DNA of 7,322 bases from Oscillospiraceae bacterium (GTDB taxonomy: Bacteria; Bacillota; Clostridia; Oscillospirales; Oscillospiraceae): NCBI GenBank assembly GCA_017409645.1, contig JAFQSI010000029.1, positions 1 to 7,322 on the forward strand. Direction: 5' to 3'. Both the position numbers and the translations under genes were made by a program. This document shows positions 6,048 to 7,322 of this stretch, piece after piece (the first letter of the stretch is position 1; the number at the start of each line of letters is the position of its first letter). The notes under the pieces were generated by a model. It made no database searches. It worked only from the letters and a program-made list of their open reading frames with translations, and was not told the DNA's origin.

Positions 6048-7139
6048 TTACCGCAGCTGCTCCGGCATCAGCCGGTCCACATCGCACGGGCCTTCCTTGT
6101 TGAAGCCCGCCGCGACGAGGGCTCCGTCGGCGCGCAGGCCCACCAGGTGTTCATCACCTGCGGCGATGGCGGTGATGTCGGTCCAGCCCTCCGCGATCTG
6201 GTACGCAACTTCGTTGGAAGTGATGCAGACGGTGCCGTCGGACCGCAGACCGGCGGAAAAATACTTGCCGCCGCACAGCCCGATCAGATCCTTCCAGTCC
6301 GAGACATCGCACTGCTGCGACTCGTTGTAGCCTGTAGCGACAGCGGTACCTCTGCGTGTCAGGGCCAGAGCATGCCAGTTTCCAGCGGAAACGGCGGTGA
6401 ACTGCTTCTGCCAGGACTGGGTATCGCAGCGCCCGTCGTCGTTCCTGCCGACAGCGAGAACCGTGCCGTTGCGCTTCAGACCCAGAGAAAAACCGGAACC
6501 GGCGGACACGGCAATGATGCTGCGCCAGTCATCGAGGTTTCGCTGGTCGTCGTCGTTGTCTCCAAGGGATGCTACCGTCCCGTCCTCACGGAGGAACAGG
6601 GTGTGGCCGCTGTTGGAGGCACTGATGGCGCGGATGCCGGACAGGGTATGGACCATGGATTTTCCCTTGAAGTTGTTGCCCACGGCGACTACGGTGCCGT
6701 CGGCGCGCAGACCCAGGGTGTTTTCATAACCCGCGCTGATGGAAACGATATCCTTCCAGGCACCGGTATTGCACTGGCCGCAGTTGTTTTTGCCCACGGC
6801 CCGGACGGTGCCGTCGGAATAGAGGGCGACGGTGTGGGCATCGCCGCAGGCGATGGCGGTGATGGTTTTCTTTGCTGGGGCTGCGGAGACTGCACCGTGG
6901 GGGCGGCCGCAGACCCGGCACCGGGCCAGACCGGTATTCCGCTCCAGAGAGAAGGCGTCGCCGCCGCAGTCGGGGCAGATCACAAGGGCGCTGCGCTTCC
7001 GGCGCAGTCCGGAGGCAGAGACGGCGTCCGGAACGACGCCGAAGGTGGGAAAGCGCCCATAATCCCGGGAAGCGTCGAAGCCGCAGCCGGTGCAGAGGGG
7101 CGTATCATTTGTTCGGTCACATACGGGACAATTCCACAT
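6048..7139 (-). CDS. Double zinc-ribbon, seven-repeat RCC1 beta-propeller protein (363 aa)
   Basis: The N-terminus carries two treble-clef/zinc-ribbon-like modules: C4-x2-C7 with C16-x2-C19, and C55-x2-C58 with C74-x2-C77. Residues 93-361 then form seven consecutive RCC1-type repeats of about 38 residues, starting near 93, 131, 169, 208, 247, 285 and 322. Each has the pattern I-x-A-I/V-S-A-G ... H/T-x-x-L-x-x-D-G-T-V-x-A-x-G. Seven repeats equal the blade number of a closed RCC1 propeller, so this looks like a complete fold. Repeat 6 is the most degraded (CITSNEVAYQ replaces the usual V-A-x-G-x-N). There is no signal peptide or membrane segment, so the protein should be cytoplasmic. The ATG at 7137-7139 is chosen because AGGAG (7148-7152) precedes it by 8 nt and the first CxxC follows at once. 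It lies 24 nt after a paralogue. Known RCC1 propellers bind GTPases, chromatin or other proteins; the partner here is unknown, and the Hsp70 operon downstream is a candidate (inference). Confidence 0.93.
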   Translation of the reverse strand: MWNCPVCDRTNDTPLCTGCGFDASRDYGRFPTFGVVPDAVSASGLRRKRSALVICPDCGGDAFSLERNTGLARCRVCGRPHGAVSAAPAKKTITAIACGDAHTVALYSDGTVRAVGKNNCGQCNTGAWKDIVSISAGYENTLGLRADGTVVAVGNNFKGKSMVHTLSGIRAISASNSGHTLFLREDGTVASLGDNDDDQRNLDDWRSIIAVSAGSGFSLGLKRNGTVLAVGRNDDGRCDTQSWQKQFTAVSAGNWHALALTRRGTAVATGYNESQQCDVSDWKDLIGLCGGKYFSAGLRSDGTVCITSNEVAYQIAEGWTDITAIAAGDEHLVGLRADGALVAAGFNKEGPCDVDRLMPEQLR

Positions 7140-7163
7140 GGCAAATACTCCTTTTCAGATTGT

Positions 7164-7322
7164 TCAGGGCTCCATCAGCTTTTCCACATCGCAGGCGCCG
7201 CTCAAACCGGTGCCGCAGGCCAGGAGCTTGCCGTCGGCGGTCAGGCCCACGGTGTGCAGGCTTCCGGCGGCGATGGCAACGACATTTTTCCAGCGGTGCA
7301 GATTGTGGATCTTTCCGTAGGG
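7164..7322 (-). CDS. RCC1-repeat protein, C-terminal fragment (5' end outside window)
   Basis: Reading on the minus strand from the window edge gives 53 uninterrupted codons, 52 residues plus a TGA stop, with no start inside the window. The fragment contains one recognisable RCC1-type propeller repeat, with the core VVAIAAGSLHTVGLTADGK followed by LLACG, and ends in GACDVEKLMEP. This matches the last repeat and tail of the downstream gene (ITAIAAGDEHLVGLRADGA, ending PCDVDRLMPEQLR), so the two are paralogues, probably from tandem duplication. RCC1 repeats are about 38 residues with a conserved G-H-x-L/V-x-L-x-x-D/N-G pattern and form seven-bladed beta-propellers used for protein or nucleic-acid contacts. 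The gap to the next start is only 24 nt and holds that gene's ribosome binding site, so the two are almost certainly cotranscribed. Whether this copy also begins with zinc ribbons cannot be seen. Family assignment is solid; function is unknown. Confidence 0.88.
   Translation of the reverse strand, partial: PYGKIHNLHRWKNVVAIAAGSLHTVGLTADGKLLACGTGLSGACDVEKLMEP

Noticed and set aside
6040..6075. Possible intrinsic terminator after the 363-aa RCC1 gene: CCGGC-TGAT-GCCGG hairpin (6062-6075) and T6 run (6040-6045)
   Set aside because: The 5-bp stem lies within the coding end and is separated from the T-run by 16 nt, too far for a standard terminator. Weak termination cannot be excluded.
2469..6330. 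Large plus-strand open frames opposite the 609-aa, Hsp70 and 167-aa genes (for example 2469-3818, 3653-4633, 4694-5617, 5413-6330)
   Set aside because: Antisense frames stay open by GC-rich codon bias. The minus-strand products have recognisable Hsp70, zinc-ribbon and RCC1 motifs with good starts, while these have none.

Overview
The window is a compact, one-directional gene cluster. Every supportable gene lies on the minus strand, so transcription runs from position 7322 towards position 1. The DNA is visibly GC-rich (about 60% by eye, not counted), with strong CAG/CTG codon use. All five genes whose starts are visible have a strong AGGAG-type ribosome binding site 7-9 nt before an ATG, as expected of a Gram-positive Firmicute. 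The combination suggests a GC-rich gut clostridium (Oscillospiraceae/Ruminococcaceae type such as Faecalibacterium, Gemmiger or Subdoligranulum). That assignment is inference; there is no rRNA or housekeeping marker here.

Layout in transcription order: (1) the last 52 codons of an RCC1-repeat protein whose 5' end is outside the window (7322-7164). (2) A paralogue 24 nt downstream, a cytosolic protein with two N-terminal zinc ribbons and seven RCC1 repeats (7139-6048). (3) A 119-nt AT-rich gap (32% G+C, counted) with an extended -10 promoter candidate and a GTGTAATACAC palindrome. (4) A 167-aa protein with an N-terminal zinc ribbon (5928-5425). (5) A 559-aa Hsp70/DnaK-like ATPase with all key nucleotide-site residues but no DnaK-type helical lid (5386-3707). 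(6) An 83-nt gap holding a 12-bp hairpin with no U-tract. (7) A 609-aa protein of unrecognised family with a proline-rich C-terminal linker and acidic tail (3623-1794). (8) Overlapping its stop in an ATGA, a very long coiled-coil protein, open for 599 codons to the window edge (1797-1).

Inference on function: an Hsp70-type ATPase is genetically coupled to zinc-ribbon adaptors, two beta-propeller proteins, a large orphan protein and a rod-like coiled-coil protein. There is no DnaJ or GrpE in the window. This does not match a classical heat-shock operon or any named system I recognise. It looks like a dedicated cytoplasmic assembly in which an Hsp70-like switch acts on, or is tethered to, a filamentous scaffold, with RCC1 propellers as interaction platforms. 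The cluster continues beyond both edges. There is no gene-free stretch longer than 119 nt, and I see no RNA gene, CRISPR array, insertion sequence or integrase.
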